A stretch of DNA of 64,000 nucleotides from Paenibacillus sp. FSL W8-0186. Its GTDB lineage: Bacteria > Bacillota > Bacilli > Paenibacillales > Paenibacillaceae. Positions 1 through 8,967 of this stretch are shown here, one piece after another. Position numbers and translations under genes: made by a program. The stretch's first letter is position 1. Every line of letters begins with the position of its first letter. The notes under the pieces were generated by a model. The model did not search any database. It was given only the letters and a program-made list of their open reading frames with translations, and was not told the DNA's origin. The DNA lies in assembly GCF_037969765.1 (NCBI RefSeq), contig NZ_CP150207.1, positions 1,288,001 to 1,352,000 of the forward strand, written 5' to 3'.

Positions 1-87
1 ATTCCTGTTTTCGAAAACTCGTAAAACTTAAGACCTCTAGAGGTAGGAAATAAGTCTATATTAAGGATTATTTATACAAATAAGGTA

Positions 88-116
88 TTGTACGACCTAT
101 AGGTTACTTGTATAAT
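88..116 (+). promoter_or_regulatory. Sigma-A promoter of the Tad/T7SS operon
   Basis: TTGTAC at 88-93 and TATAAT at 111-116 are separated by exactly 17 bp, close to the sigma-A consensus. Transcription would start near position 123, about 55 nt before the first gene. The following plus-strand genes to 17902 have short gaps or overlaps, so this may drive the whole run; no internal promoter was obvious by eye. Confidence 0.75.
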
Positions 117-178
117 GATCAGCATTAGCGAGGTAAATATTACTAATTAATATGATTTTTGCTTTAGTAGGTGAACAC

Positions 179-1555
179 ATGAAGCTGCTTATTGTAAGTG
201 GTGGGTTTCATAGAATCGTGACGCAGTATCTGCCTAAAAAGACAACAGTCATTCATCCCCATGCTCTTGAACTGCGAAATTTGTCGGATTATCTGAATGG
301 CGGAAATCCTGTAGGCGACGGTATCCTCATAACGGATCAGGCCTTTACACAAAAGCCGGGCCTTGACCGGGAGCAGTTGAACGAGCTGCTGGAATGGATC
401 GAGATTAACAGCGCCTCAAGGGTTCCCGTGATCCTCGTCACGCGAGATTTCATGAAGCCTTTTGAGCTGGGCATGCTGACGCAGCGATTTGACCACTTGA
501 AGATTGTTGTCTGCGATACGGCGAGAATTCCGGCAGAAGTATTCCAGCGCGCCATTGAAGAAATGAGCCGGAATGGCACTGCCCCTATACATAATGATTT
601 TAAGACAGAAGCCAAGTTTATGCACGAACCGCAAGCACGGCCGGGCCAAACCGAGAAGAAGCGCTCCTTCTTCGACCGTTTCCGCCCAAAGTCAGAGGCA
701 TCCGCCGAGCTGACGGCCACAGACCGTCTAACGAGGGACATTGCCAACATTAGCCGCGGGATCAGCAGAGTCGTTGCGGTTACCGGACATCGCGGCAACG
801 GGTTGACCAGCACCGCCGTCAATTTGGCGCATGAAGCCAGCAAGCGGGGGCTGAGCAGCATCATTGTTGACATGGATGCGGAATACCGCAGCATGAATAT
901 GTATTTTAGCCGTTTTCATGATATGACGAACAAGGATGAGCAGATGAGCGCATCGCTGATCCGCACACTCGCCAGGCCTCAGGATTACATGACGACGGCT
1001 TTTAATATCCAAGACCAGCTCTGGCTAACCTCGCTTGGGTACTCCTTCAATGACCGCAAGCTGATGGAGCAATTCTATAACAGCGAGAAACTGGTAGGCT
1101 TGATTTCCGTGCTTCGAACCAAGTTTAATCTTGTATTGCTAGATATGCCGCTTGATTTGCTGCGGAGCTTTCAGGAGACGATGATCCATATCGACGTATT
1201 CGGCTTATGTATACCGAACAACTTGCATGCGGTCCTTAGTACGGCCCGAAATGTAGAGGTGGTGCTCGATCGGGAGAAGGCGTCTTATTTTAATGCCAAA
1301 TCGAAGGTCATCGTGACGAAATACAACGACCGTTCCCGGTTCCAAGGCGCGCTATTTGCACCCGAAAAGGTGAGCGAAATACTCGCCTCGGGCATCAGCG
1401 ATTCCTTTCAGTACGAAATGAAAACGGCCGGGGTTGTTCCTTACAGCGACGCCTTCGACGCGCAGATCGAGACGGATATTCCTGTGACGAACACGGGAGC
1501 CGAGTTTGAGAAGGCTTTTGGACAAATGCTTCTAAGATTAATGGAGGGTGCGTAG
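179..1555 (+). CDS. CpaE/TadZ-like MinD-family protein with degenerate P-loop
   Basis: A 458-aa protein. The N-terminal third (about 1-130) resembles a receiver-like domain as in CpaE/TadZ. A MinD/ParA-like domain follows from about residue 190. The P-loop position reads GHRGNGLTST (203-212), so both lysines of the deviant Walker A are missing, although a downstream DMD motif is kept. TadZ/CpaE proteins localise Tad pilus machines and often carry altered P-loops, so a localisation or scaffold role is more likely than strong ATP hydrolysis. I chose ATG 179 over ATG 152 because AGGTG sits 5 nt upstream of it. First gene of the operon. Confidence 0.7.
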   Translation: MKLLIVSGGFHRIVTQYLPKKTTVIHPHALELRNLSDYLNGGNPVGDGILITDQAFTQKPGLDREQLNELLEWIEINSASRVPVILVTRDFMKPFELGMLTQRFDHLKIVVCDTARIPAEVFQRAIEEMSRNGTAPIHNDFKTEAKFMHEPQARPGQTEKKRSFFDRFRPKSEASAELTATDRLTRDIANISRGISRVVAVTGHRGNGLTSTAVNLAHEASKRGLSSIIVDMDAEYRSMNMYFSRFHDMTNKDEQMSASLIRTLARPQDYMTTAFNIQDQLWLTSLGYSFNDRKLMEQFYNSEKLVGLISVLRTKFNLVLLDMPLDLLRSFQETMIHIDVFGLCIPNNLHAVLSTARNVEVVLDREKASYFNAKSKVIVTKYNDRSRFQGALFAPEKVSEILASGISDSFQYEMKTAGVVPYSDAFDAQIETDIPVTNTGAEFEKAFGQMLLRLMEGA

Positions 1556-1559
1556 GCTC

Positions 1560-2432
1560 ATGGACTTAAGTACGGTAAAAAGCGTCTCCCCTAACAAAAA
1601 ACTGTTCAAAAAGATTTTGGCCCTACTGTTCAGTATTGTCGTAATCGTCGTGTCTTTTATCGTATTAAACAATGCCAACGAGGCGGCCAAGGACACGGTA
1701 GAGGTGCTGAAGGTCAGTCAAAGCGGGGGGATTCCGGCATATGTTGCTTTAACGGACAAACAAATTAAGAAATATGCCATCATCCGGAAGGAGTACACCG
1801 AGGATATGATTCTGGCTGAGGATCTGCCTTCCGTGACGGATAAATTTACGAAATACTATTTGCGGGACGGCAGCATTTTGTACAAGGATCAGCTCATGGA
1901 AGAGAAGCCTTTGCAAAATGAATGGCTGTACGAGCTCGGCGAGGAGCATGAGGTGCTTACATTGCCGTACAACTTCCTTGAGGCGGGCGGGGACATTCTC
2001 ATGCCGGGCGATAAAGTGAGGATTCGCGTATCGTTCGAGCAGGAAGTGCCGGATAGCTCCGGCAATCCGAATGCGTTTGTCTCTACACGAACCCAAATGA
2101 AGACGGAGGTGCTGTTTGACAGCATCGAAGTCCGGGACATGCTCAATTCCAGCAGCCATTCGATTTATGAGGTATACAAAGAAGTGCTCAAGCTGAGCGA
2201 AGACAAGCGGCAGGAGGTCATGAAGAGCAACGACTTCTTGAAGAGCATTCAGCCGAGATCACTGCTCCTCGAAGGAACGAGGGAGCAAATCGATAAATTC
2301 GCCAAATATAACGGCTACGACGGGAAGAAATATTTGATTACGATACTGAGCCGCAAGAATAGCCAGGTTATTCTGGATCAGCTGCCTACTTTGCAAAGAG
2401 AGGTGGAGTCATGGATCAACACGACAAACTGA
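1560..2432 (+). CDS. CpaB/SAF-domain-like membrane-anchored protein
   Basis: A 290-aa protein with a short basic N-terminus, one membrane segment (about 16-38) and an extracytoplasmic domain. The part after the membrane segment (ALTDKQIKKYAIIRKEY) and the region near residues 105-165 resemble CpaB/RcpC proteins, which carry SAF-like beta-clip domains and sit in the Tad secretion channel. ATG 1560 is preferred because GGAGG lies about 11 nt upstream; a GTG at 1548 would overlap the previous gene. The gene lies between two MinD-like genes and overlaps the next by 22 bp, suggesting translational coupling. The CpaB assignment is from context and weak similarity. Confidence 0.55.
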   Translation: MDLSTVKSVSPNKKLFKKILALLFSIVVIVVSFIVLNNANEAAKDTVEVLKVSQSGGIPAYVALTDKQIKKYAIIRKEYTEDMILAEDLPSVTDKFTKYYLRDGSILYKDQLMEEKPLQNEWLYELGEEHEVLTLPYNFLEAGGDILMPGDKVRIRVSFEQEVPDSSGNPNAFVSTRTQMKTEVLFDSIEVRDMLNSSSHSIYEVYKEVLKLSEDKRQEVMKSNDFLKSIQPRSLLLEGTREQIDKFAKYNGYDGKKYLITILSRKNSQVILDQLPTLQREVESWINTTN

Positions 2433-3238
2433 AGCTCGATGACGTGCTGAGCAAAATTTCGGCGAAGGAGTTAATGGGGACGGAGCTGCAGGACAGCAAG
2501 CTAATCTACAGCGTCGTCGGCTTTATCCCTGCGTGCGATATGGTGGACAACGCCCTGGTCATCAGCAATCTCGGTTATTTGCTGGCCCAGAAAGGCCTGA
2601 ATACCTGCATCGTCGATTTGAAGGTGTTCAATCCGAACATTTACCACTACCTGGATGTGAAGCCCAGCAAGAGGGGGAACGGGCTGATAAGGGTGCTAAA
2701 AAGCGACAAGGTCGATTTCCGGGAGGAAATTCAGGCCACGAAATATGAACGCTTATACGTGCTGTCCCCAAGCCCGCATGACTTGCTTGAAGAATATTTC
2801 GATTTCGAATTCGAGCATTTGGAGCGGGTCATCGATACGCTCAAAGGGATGTTCGACATCATCCTGCTCGATATTCCGAACAATCCCCCGCTCGAGTTCT
2901 GTCTGGGAGCGATGAAATCCTCGCATGTCGGCTTTTTTACGGCTACGGAACGTATCGAGGCTCCCAGCAACATGACCCGCATGCTTGATTTTGCCGCTTC
3001 CGTCGGCATCAGCACGGCGAAATTCACGAGCGTTATTCTCATGAACGTTCAGGATATCAACTATGACTACAAAGGGTTCAAGGAGTTCGGCTTCAATATC
3101 GTGGCGTCCCTGCCGCTGATCAAAGCGGCCTATGCCTACTCGCTCGAGGGAAAGCTGTATGTTAGGGATAATCCTTTGGTGAACAAATATTTTCTGCGGG
3201 AAATGCGCAAATTGGCAGACATTCTCGGCAACCAGTAA
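2411..3238 (+). CDS. MinD/ParA-fold protein lacking Walker A
   Basis: A 275-aa protein with the overall layout of a MinD/ParA ATPase: beta strand (IYSVVGFIP), NLGYLLAQKG helix, CIVDLK, and IILLDIPNNPP resembling Walker B. The P-loop position reads VGFIPACDMVDN and contains no GK[ST]. It is the second MinD-like protein in the operon with a broken nucleotide site, so the two may form a structural pair. The start at ATG 2411 has AGAGAGGTGG upstream and overlaps the previous gene. A general flagellar/pilus positioning factor is the other option. Confidence 0.6.
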   Translation: MDQHDKLKLDDVLSKISAKELMGTELQDSKLIYSVVGFIPACDMVDNALVISNLGYLLAQKGLNTCIVDLKVFNPNIYHYLDVKPSKRGNGLIRVLKSDKVDFREEIQATKYERLYVLSPSPHDLLEEYFDFEFEHLERVIDTLKGMFDIILLDIPNNPPLEFCLGAMKSSHVGFFTATERIEAPSNMTRMLDFAASVGISTAKFTSVILMNVQDINYDYKGFKEFGFNIVASLPLIKAAYAYSLEGKLYVRDNPLVNKYFLREMRKLADILGNQ

Positions 3239-3255
3239 GGGAGGGATCAGATCGA

Positions 3256-4725
3256 ATGCTCACCCGTGCAAAAATCAGCGATATGCAGCAAAAAGTAGCG
3301 CACCAGATCAGCAAGCCTGAAGATATGGAGGAACTGAAAAATAAGTACACGACCATTCAGTTTGAGGAAGCGCTGGAGCTGTGCCAGAAATACATAACGA
3401 AAGTAGCAACCCACGCCTTTCGCCGGGAGAACGATCCTGCCCGCAAGCGCGAAATGACGAAGGCATATATCCATGAATTCGTGGATTCGCAGAAGCCGGT
3501 CGTCGAAGGATATTTTGAGCTGGTGGAATTGAAGCAGGCGCTGATCAATGAAATTACCCACTACGGACCGATCACGAAGGCGATGGAGGACCCAACGATT
3601 GATGAAATACGGATCAACGGCACCGATCAAATCTTCGTGGAGAGCGGCGGGAAGACGATTCCCTGGGATCAGCATTTTATCGACCGCGAGCATTTGGAGC
3701 GGATTATATCCAAGCTGCTCGGCGTTTCCAAGGTTCGGCTCACGCCGAAGATTCCGATGGTTAACGCCCGTACGATCGAAGGATACCGTGTGAATGCCAC
3801 TCATGCCGACATCTCGCCTTATGACATGCCGGCAGTGGTGATCCGGAAATTCAGCAAGAAGAGTATTACCCCGGAAATGATGCTGCGAAATGAATCATTC
3901 TCCGTCAATATGTTCAAGCTGCTGTCCCTGCTGCCCAAAGCCGATCTTTCCTGGATTACGGTTGGGCCGACAGGCAGCGGGAAGACAACGCTGAACGAGA
4001 TGATGGTCAAGGAGATCAATCCGCTTTCCCGGATCATTACGATCGAGAATCCTTCGGAGATGCGGCTGCTGCAGCGGGAGGGGAACAGCGAGCACGGGAG
4101 AATCATCAACGACGTGCTGCAATACGAATCGGTGCCGGATGACGATGACGCGAGCCCGGCGACGATGGAGAATTTGCTGATTAATGCCATGAGGCAGTCG
4201 CCCCATTGGATTGGCCCGGGCGAACTGAGAACGCCTGGGGAATTTGCGACCGCGCTGCGGGCGGCCCAGACCGGCCACTTCTTCTTCACGACACTGCATG
4301 CCGAGGGCGACCGGGAGGCGATTTACCGTTTCCTGACCGCCTATCTGATGGCCTCCAATGAGCCGGCGGAGCTGGCGCTTCGCAACATTTGCAGTGCCGT
4401 CAAGTTCATCGTGTTCCAGGAGAAGCTGGCCGACGGGACAAGGAAGGTCACTTCGATTTCCGAGGTGCTGGGCTCCGAGGGACTGGAGCCGATCGTTAAT
4501 CCCATTTACAAATTCGTATCGGAGGACGTTCTGGAGGAGGAAGGAACTCACCGCGTGCTCAAAATCATCGGCAAACACAAACGCGTCGGCATGCTGTCCG
4601 AGAAAGTGCAGCAGACGATGATCAAAGCCGGCATCAAACGCAGCCGCTTCGAGTTTCTGACACAGCCGCCGGGGAAAGACGAAATAGAGGAGTACGGATT
4701 CGATGGATACCAATTCAATCATTAG
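3256..4725 (+). CDS. CpaF/TadA-type secretion ATPase
   Basis: A 489-aa GspE-family hexameric ATPase that would power assembly of the pilin-like proteins encoded downstream. The N-terminal domain has the DEIRING signature of CpaF (about 116-121). Walker A is GPTGSGKTT (237-245). The Walker B region is GPGELR (320-325), followed by AAQTGH and TTLHAEGD, the usual Asp/His-box region. An acidic insertion DDDDAS near residue 294 lies between the motifs. The protein is slightly longer than typical CpaF. Its position just before TadB and TadC genes supports the call. Confidence 0.85.
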   Translation: MLTRAKISDMQQKVAHQISKPEDMEELKNKYTTIQFEEALELCQKYITKVATHAFRRENDPARKREMTKAYIHEFVDSQKPVVEGYFELVELKQALINEITHYGPITKAMEDPTIDEIRINGTDQIFVESGGKTIPWDQHFIDREHLERIISKLLGVSKVRLTPKIPMVNARTIEGYRVNATHADISPYDMPAVVIRKFSKKSITPEMMLRNESFSVNMFKLLSLLPKADLSWITVGPTGSGKTTLNEMMVKEINPLSRIITIENPSEMRLLQREGNSEHGRIINDVLQYESVPDDDDASPATMENLLINAMRQSPHWIGPGELRTPGEFATALRAAQTGHFFFTTLHAEGDREAIYRFLTAYLMASNEPAELALRNICSAVKFIVFQEKLADGTRKVTSISEVLGSEGLEPIVNPIYKFVSEDVLEEEGTHRVLKIIGKHKRVGMLSEKVQQTMIKAGIKRSRFEFLTQPPGKDEIEEYGFDGYQFNH

Positions 4726-5686
4726 TTTATCTTTGGGGATTGCCGCATTCATCGTGTTTAACGCCATATTCGAGGTCCGCTTCTTCGAAGGCACCGGACG
4801 GTTCTTTCTCGGCATGCTCGATACGCTGGCCGAGCATCTCGGCAGATACAATACGAAGCGCTATGTAGAGCGGGTCAAGAAGGAACGCATTGTTAAGCAG
4901 AAGGAAAATGTTTACGCCAAATACAACCGGCTTGTCGAGGGACTGATTCTCGACTTCAATCTGCCGCTGACACTGGAGAGCTTCACTTCGCTATTGTGCA
5001 TCGCTTTTGCCATTGTGGTGCTGATCGTCGTCATCTTCATGAAGAACGTCACTCTGGCTGTAGTCGTGACCGTAGCGATATTCATCGGGCTGCTGACCTA
5101 TTTCGTCATGCAGTCCAAAGCGATTAAGGCTGAGAAGCTGGAGAGCATCATGGATGCCGAGGATATCATTTGCCCTTTGGCGCGGGAAGGGGTGCTGGTC
5201 GCGATTAAAAAGGTAATGGAAAGCGACGAATACATCAAGCCGTCCATCCGCCCTTACTTCCAGCAGTTCATCGATAACTGCGAGAATAACGGATACTCGT
5301 TCAAGCAGGCCATTCTGCTGCTGAACCGTCAGCTCGGTCCCAAGTTCGACAATTTTGCCAAGAAGGCAATAGTCTTCGAATACAACGAACGGAAGGGCAT
5401 GGCCGATATCTTTCTCGACATCGTGGATGAGAATGCGGTGCTGCGCGAAATCAATGCGCGGAAGGATCGGATTTTCCGGAAGATGAACCGGGACTTCTTG
5501 TTGAAGACCGTCATTATTGTGCTGTTCTTTCTATATGCCCTGTCGGTAGATGATTTCAGAGAATTCATGCTGTACAGCACCTTCGGCAAAATGATCAACA
5601 CGGTCATGATTAGCATCATATGTCTCAGTTTTGCCCGCACGCAGGCGCTCCAGGGCAATCTGGGGCCGGGGAGTGACAGAAAATGA
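4703..5686 (+). CDS. TadB-like inner-membrane platform protein
   Basis: A 327-aa membrane protein with hydrophobic segments near 5-22, 93-112, 114-135, 270-288 and 295-310, and a cytoplasmic domain between about 140 and 265. This is the layout of GspF/TadB-family platform proteins that pair with CpaF ATPases. The gene overlaps the cpaF-like gene by 23 bp and overlaps the tadC-like gene by ATGA, so the three are translationally coupled. The assignment rests on order, topology and length; sequence similarity to TadB is modest by eye. Confidence 0.7.
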   Translation: MDTNSIISLSLGIAAFIVFNAIFEVRFFEGTGRFFLGMLDTLAEHLGRYNTKRYVERVKKERIVKQKENVYAKYNRLVEGLILDFNLPLTLESFTSLLCIAFAIVVLIVVIFMKNVTLAVVVTVAIFIGLLTYFVMQSKAIKAEKLESIMDAEDIICPLAREGVLVAIKKVMESDEYIKPSIRPYFQQFIDNCENNGYSFKQAILLLNRQLGPKFDNFAKKAIVFEYNERKGMADIFLDIVDENAVLREINARKDRIFRKMNRDFLLKTVIIVLFFLYALSVDDFREFMLYSTFGKMINTVMISIICLSFARTQALQGNLGPGSDRK

Positions 5687-6564
5687 CGATGCTTGCCAAA
5701 CTCAGCGCGCTGGCCGCCATACTCTACTTGGTGAAGGTGTTCATTTATCCTTTTTTCAAGCCCGTGCAGGGAAAGCAGAAGAAGCGCAACCGCAGATATT
5801 TGAAGGAACGCAAGAATGCCCAATTTAATGACAAGTTCAAAGGCTTCAAGCGAAAATTTGCCGCCAAGTACGTCAGCAGGCTGCTTGGGAATGCAGAGCG
5901 CATCCGGTACCAGAAAATGATCGACCGGCTCGACCTGCCGATGAAACCCGAGGAGCTGCGGGCGGAGCAGATATTTTATGCCGCGGCTGGGGTCGTTGTT
6001 ACGGCCATATTTATGAGCGCCAACCTGCTGCTAGGTTACGTCACGGCGATATTCATCATTCTCGGCTGGCTGTACCCCATCTCCGAAATGGAGCAGAAGA
6101 TCGAGCGCAAGAACAAGAATATCGCTTTCGATTTTCCGGCCTTTTACAGCATGGTGTACTACCAGTATTCGAAGTCGGTCAATATTTACCTTGCGGACGT
6201 CATCCGGGATTACCTGCCAAACGCCAATCATGATATGGCGGAGGAGCTTGGCGTCATGCTCGACAACATTGAATACGGCGAGGAATATGCGCTCAAGCAG
6301 CTGAAGAAACGGGTGCCGATCCATTACATCATTAAATTTTGCGACTTAATGGAGACCCGGCTCAAAGGCTATGACAATATATCGCAGATGGTATATCTCA
6401 AGAATGAAGTAGACAGCTACCGGATTCTAGCGTTAGAAGAAGATTTGGAGAAAAGGCAGCGAACGAATTCGCGGATTCAGCTGGTTCTTATCCTCGTTCT
6501 GGTCGTTTACATCGCCATCTACTATTTATTCACTATTTTGGATTCTATCAAAATGTTTCAATAA
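5683..6564 (+). CDS. TadC-like inner-membrane platform protein
   Basis: A 293-aa protein with an N-terminal membrane segment (4-23), a basic stretch, a second pair of membrane segments (about 104-140) and a last one (about 264-288). The cytoplasmic part between about 145 and 260 (FDFPAFYSMVYYQYSK, LDNIEYGEEYALKQLKK) resembles the GspF domain of TadC. It starts at ATG 5683 within an ATGA overlap with the upstream gene. It likely forms the platform together with TadB, below the CpaF ATPase. Confidence 0.7.
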   Translation: MTMLAKLSALAAILYLVKVFIYPFFKPVQGKQKKRNRRYLKERKNAQFNDKFKGFKRKFAAKYVSRLLGNAERIRYQKMIDRLDLPMKPEELRAEQIFYAAAGVVVTAIFMSANLLLGYVTAIFIILGWLYPISEMEQKIERKNKNIAFDFPAFYSMVYYQYSKSVNIYLADVIRDYLPNANHDMAEELGVMLDNIEYGEEYALKQLKKRVPIHYIIKFCDLMETRLKGYDNISQMVYLKNEVDSYRILALEEDLEKRQRTNSRIQLVLILVLVVYIAIYYLFTILDSIKMFQ

Positions 6565-6611
6565 ACCGGAAGATTTCAAACGAAGATAAAAAGCATGGGA
6601 GGGCATTGGTT

Positions 6612-6839
6612 ATGGAATATCAAAATCGCAAGCGGCACAGCAAGCGGGAGGACGAGAAGAAACTCTCCTTCTGGAAGGAGGAGCGCGGAGATATTGGCGT
6701 GAAGCAAATCGCTGTCACCGTTGGTGTGATCGTCATCATCGCCGTAGCTGTTACTTTAATCCGGAACACCTTCTTGGAGCAATGGATCAAAGAGGTGTGG
6801 GAGATGTTCATGAAAGCGATCGAGGACATGATGGCTTAA
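6612..6839 (+). CDS. Flp-type pilin-like small membrane protein
   Basis: A 75-aa protein with a charged N-terminus (about 35 residues), one hydrophobic helix (QIAVTVGVIVIIAVAVTLI) and a short amphipathic tail. The size, the E/D residues before the hydrophobic helix (EERGDIG) and the position after TadC fit an Flp or pseudopilin subunit processed by a prepilin peptidase, although no peptidase gene is in the window. ATG 6612 is chosen for the GGGAGGG site 8 nt upstream; a TTG at 6606 is possible. Confidence 0.55.
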   Translation: MEYQNRKRHSKREDEKKLSFWKEERGDIGVKQIAVTVGVIVIIAVAVTLIRNTFLEQWIKEVWEMFMKAIEDMMA

Positions 6840-6873
6840 TGCAGGCGACTACATAAGGCACAGGTGAAATAAA

Positions 6874-7365
6874 ATGCGCGCATTCGCAAAATCGATTCTC
6901 GTCTCTATTCTCGTTTCGATCGCCATTTTGTTGTTTACGAACTTTATTTATTTTTTTCCCTGGTACATGACACTAGTGGTGGAAACCTTCCATTTGTCTC
7001 AGGTCGTGGCCAGCGATAATTACCTGAAGAACGAATACAAGGAAGATACGCTCAGGAAGCTGAGCGACCGCCCGGTGTACCGGGACAAGGCCGATCAAAT
7101 CGTCATTTCCGCCGAAAAGGAAGGGGGAGGCGAGCATTCCGCTGAAGGCGGCGACGCCTCTTTATATGAAAACGCCTCGGATATCGAGAAGCCCTACAAG
7201 CAGCGCGGGCATCCTGTCACGGTAACGATCAAGGCGGTATACCCGCTAAGCATCAAGCTGTGGGGGGAGAAATACGAACGGGAGATTCCGGTTTCGTTCA
7301 CCCTGACAACGACGGGACTCAAGCATTATAAAGACTTGATTTACTATGAAGAGGACTACTGGTAA
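6874..7365 (+). CDS. TadE/pseudopilin-like membrane protein
   Basis: A 163-aa protein with one N-terminal membrane helix (about 7-32) and an extracytoplasmic domain with a low-complexity Gly/Glu/Ala stretch near 82-95. A beta-rich C-terminal half follows (VTVTIKAVYPLSIKLWGE). It has no canonical prepilin cleavage motif that I could recognise. Its place between the Flp-like gene and a second similar membrane protein suggests a minor pilin of the TadE/TadF type. Function is inferred from context only. Confidence 0.5.
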   Translation: MRAFAKSILVSILVSIAILLFTNFIYFFPWYMTLVVETFHLSQVVASDNYLKNEYKEDTLRKLSDRPVYRDKADQIVISAEKEGGGEHSAEGGDASLYENASDIEKPYKQRGHPVTVTIKAVYPLSIKLWGEKYEREIPVSFTLTTTGLKHYKDLIYYEEDYW

Positions 7366-7373
7366 AAGAGACT

Positions 7374-7877
7374 ATGAAAAATATAGCTATAGCCATGCTG
7401 CTTCTTTTACTGCTATCGGTATTACTGGAGCCGATGGTGGAGCTGATGTATTTGGGAAAAGAGAAAATCGTGCTGGGAACGGCCCTTGGCAATGCCGCGC
7501 GTTCAGCGAAGGATCGCAGTCTGATTTATGAGTCTCATAGAGATTTGGATGCGAGCGTCGACGAGGAGAAATTCGTAGAGTATTTTGCGGAGGCATTCGG
7601 CGATGCCTTGAAGCTGACCTGGACGAATCAAGGGCTGAGCACGCGTGAGCTCACCTTTGCCTCCGCGAACGGCAAATACAATGATTTCACGGTAACCGTC
7701 GAGTTCAAGGAAGAAATGAATGAAGCGACAGGGCAGCTGGTGACGGAGGTCGAGCTGAAGGCGCAATCGGAGTACAAGTTCCAGACCAAATATTTGCAGC
7801 TGGCCGAAGATGCCGGACAGGATGTCGCTTATCAGCTCGAATCCGAGCGGATGCTCATATTGTCGGTCAAGAACTGA
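7374..7877 (+). CDS. TadE/TadF-like minor pilin candidate
   Basis: A 167-aa protein with a short N-terminal hydrophobic helix (4-24) followed by ELMYLGKEKIVLGTALGNAAR, which resembles the helix region of TadE/TadF or archaellin-like minor pilins. The rest is a predicted beta-rich extracytoplasmic domain. It is the last gene of the pilus-like block and lies 8 nt after the previous one. The next gene encodes the type VII YukD protein. Family membership is uncertain. Confidence 0.5.
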   Translation: MKNIAIAMLLLLLLSVLLEPMVELMYLGKEKIVLGTALGNAARSAKDRSLIYESHRDLDASVDEEKFVEYFAEAFGDALKLTWTNQGLSTRELTFASANGKYNDFTVTVEFKEEMNEATGQLVTEVELKAQSEYKFQTKYLQLAEDAGQDVAYQLESERMLILSVKN

Positions 7878-7894
7878 GGGAGGGGAAAAAGCAG

Positions 7895-8125
7895 ATGGAC
7901 TATGTCGTAGTAACGTTTCAGGCTGGCGAGGGCTTCGCGAAGGAATTGAAGGTGCCTGCCTTTGTAACTTCCGGGGAACTGCTGGCGATGCTGTCCGACG
8001 CGCTGGGCCTGTCCATCACTCCGGAGCATCGGCTGCAGGCCGAGCCGCTGGGGCGCATACTTGACCCCGCCCGGACGCTGGAGGAAGAAGGCGTGGCCTT
8101 CGGAGCACTGCTGACTCTCATTTAG
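7895..8125 (+). CDS. YukD/EsaB-like ubiquitin-fold protein
   Basis: A 76-aa protein with a beta-grasp pattern: VVVTFQ, ELKVPAFVTSGELLAML, LGRILDPARTLEEEGVAFGALLTLI. This matches the size and layout of YukD/EsaB, the small ubiquitin-like cytoplasmic component of firmicute type VII systems. Its place two genes before the EssC ATPase gene supports this. AGGGAGGGG lies upstream of ATG 7895. It marks the switch from pilus-like to type VII genes within one operon. Confidence 0.75.
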   Translation: MDYVVVTFQAGEGFAKELKVPAFVTSGELLAMLSDALGLSITPEHRLQAEPLGRILDPARTLEEEGVAFGALLTLI

Positions 8126-8141
8126 AAGGAGGTGGACCCGC

Positions 8142-8960
8142 GTGAATGTCAACATCAGCACGGGAGGCTTGATCTGCGGGGCTCAGGACAAGCTGCTGCT
8201 TGCCGATATCCGCCATTATTCCGGCACGCATATGCAGAGCCGGTTCTCCGGCGATAGTACCCTCTTGGAAGGCGTGTTCTGGTTCATGAATCCTAGGGGA
8301 GATCTCGTTTATTACAGTGACCAAAGCCGGGGGAACCGATTGTATCTCCTGGATCTATTATCAGGAAGTACTCAGCTGCTCATCGACCGTCCTTGCTGCG
8401 GCCTTGTCCTAAGCGGTGACTGGCTCTATTACAAGAGCGAGACCGATCATAAGCTGTATCGCTGCCTGACCGACGGGACGAAGGAATCACGGGTGACCGA
8501 TGAACCAGTCGAATGCTTTGTCGTGGAAGGAGAGCAGGTGTATTACGGAACTCAGCAAGGAATCCGGTCGTGTCACGTTAGCGGGAGCAGCCGCGAGCAG
8601 CTCTCGGAATCCGTACCAGCCCATTTGTTGAAAATCGGCGACGACTTGCTATTCGCCGACACGAAGAACCAGTACTTGCTGACTGCTCTGCATCTGCACA
8701 CAGGGGAAGCGCAGGTCTATGCGGATGTGTCGCCGAATAGCCTGAATAGCGACGGACGTTACATTTATTGCGCCAACCGCAGCAATGACAGCTCGGTGTA
8801 TCGCATCGATCCGGACACGGGCAGCAAAATCCGCATTTGCGGGGACAGCGCCGACCATATTCATATTCTGGGCGATACGATCTATTTCAGCCACCGGTTC
8901 GAATGGTACAAGATGTCGCTGACCGGCGGCCAAGCGGAGAAAGTCATTACGGAGTCGTGA
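8142..8960 (+). CDS. DUF5050-like beta-propeller protein
   Basis: A 272-aa protein built of repeated WLYY/IYYS-type strands (GDWLYYKSE, EQVYYGTQQG, GRYIYCANRS, GDTIYFSHR), typical of DUF5050/TolB-like propellers. No signal peptide is visible, so it is probably cytoplasmic or secreted by the system itself. Start is GTG 8142 with AGGAGG 8 nt upstream. It lies between the yukD and essC genes, so it may be an accessory or scaffold subunit; no enzymatic residues were recognised. Confidence 0.6.
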   Translation: MNVNISTGGLICGAQDKLLLADIRHYSGTHMQSRFSGDSTLLEGVFWFMNPRGDLVYYSDQSRGNRLYLLDLLSGSTQLLIDRPCCGLVLSGDWLYYKSETDHKLYRCLTDGTKESRVTDEPVECFVVEGEQVYYGTQQGIRSCHVSGSSREQLSESVPAHLLKIGDDLLFADTKNQYLLTALHLHTGEAQVYADVSPNSLNSDGRYIYCANRSNDSSVYRIDPDTGSKIRICGDSADHIHILGDTIYFSHRFEWYKMSLTGGQAEKVITES

Positions 8961-8967
8961 GGTAAAT

